Positions 63,963 to 64,000 of a DNA stretch of 64,000 nt are shown here, one piece after another. Under the pieces are notes generated by a model. That model did no database searches and had not been told where the DNA came from. It worked only from the letters and a program-made list of their open reading frames with translations. The position numbers and the translations under genes were made by a program. Within the stretch, counting starts at the first letter, position 1. Each line of letters starts with the position of its first letter. The DNA lies in NCBI RefSeq assembly GCF_024347455.1, contig NZ_AP025484.1, positions 496,001-560,000 on the forward strand. Reading direction: 5' to 3'. The DNA comes from Vibrio echinoideorum. GTDB lineage: Bacteria; Pseudomonadota; Gammaproteobacteria; Enterobacterales; Vibrionaceae.

Positions 63963-64000
63963 AATAAACCTTTTGTCCTATTTGCTTGTGTCTAACTGGC

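Noticed and set aside
1..64000. rRNA, tRNA, CRISPR arrays, integrons or prophage
   Set aside because: No cloverleaf, spaced direct repeats, attC-like sites, integrase or phage structural genes were recognised by reading; a tRNAscan or CRISPR search could confirm.

Overview
The window is a stretch of a Vibrio chromosome. Protein sequences, the AT-rich intergenic DNA and the gene content (kbl-tdh, kefGB, yjjI-yjjW, helD, mgsA, torT-torS, an MSHA-like pilin, fruA) fit the Splendidus group best. From memory, kbl-tdh and an HMG-CoA reductase lie on chromosome II in V. cholerae, so chromosome II is the likely replicon; this is inference. No rRNA, tRNA, CRISPR array, intact insertion sequence or prophage was seen. 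Most of the window looks like vertically inherited accessory metabolism and transport.

Layout. 1-11.6 kb: threonine catabolism (kbl end, tdh), a secreted probable outer-membrane protein, a DUF819 membrane protein with a 17-bp operator-like palindrome upstream, the kefG-kefB K+ efflux pair, a threonine-aldolase-type PLP enzyme, a 41-aa membrane protein, yccF, a second outer-membrane candidate and the iron alcohol dehydrogenase yiaY. 11.8-23.3 kb: yjjG, yddG, a cation diffusion facilitator, two LysR regulators, a methyltransferase, the glycyl-radical pair yjjI-yjjW, an unusual HMG-CoA reductase and small unknown proteins. 23.6-39 kb: yccS-helD-VOC protein-mgsA, the divergent TMAO sensor pair torT/torS, a fatty acid cis/trans isomerase, a Fan1-type nuclease and an OFA-family transporter.

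39.5-46 kb is the most unusual region. It holds a small membrane protein, a promoter/operator/terminator cluster, an orphan MSHA-like pilin, a diguanylate cyclase paired with a sulfite-oxidase-fold periplasmic protein, and, divergently, a periplasmic binding protein followed by a Cache/HD-GYP phosphodiesterase. The phosphodiesterase gene is cut in frame by a TGA inside an ATTG tetranucleotide repeat. Together these look like a local c-di-GMP module beside a pilin whose relatives are c-di-GMP controlled.

46-51.7 kb: a short TetR protein, yajD, yghU, then a putative zinc-uptake operon. The operon has a 32-bp perfect Zur-like palindrome, a His-rich outer-membrane protein, a ZnuA-like binding protein and a ZnuB-like permease, but no ATPase gene. 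51.8-62.1 kb: two divergent operons. One encodes a secreted protein, a sterol-desaturase-family enzyme and a two-component system. The other encodes an ABC membrane domain without its ATPase, an RND adaptor, an RND pump and an AraC-type regulator, and carries three in-frame minisatellites. The window closes with fruA, the fructose PTS permease.
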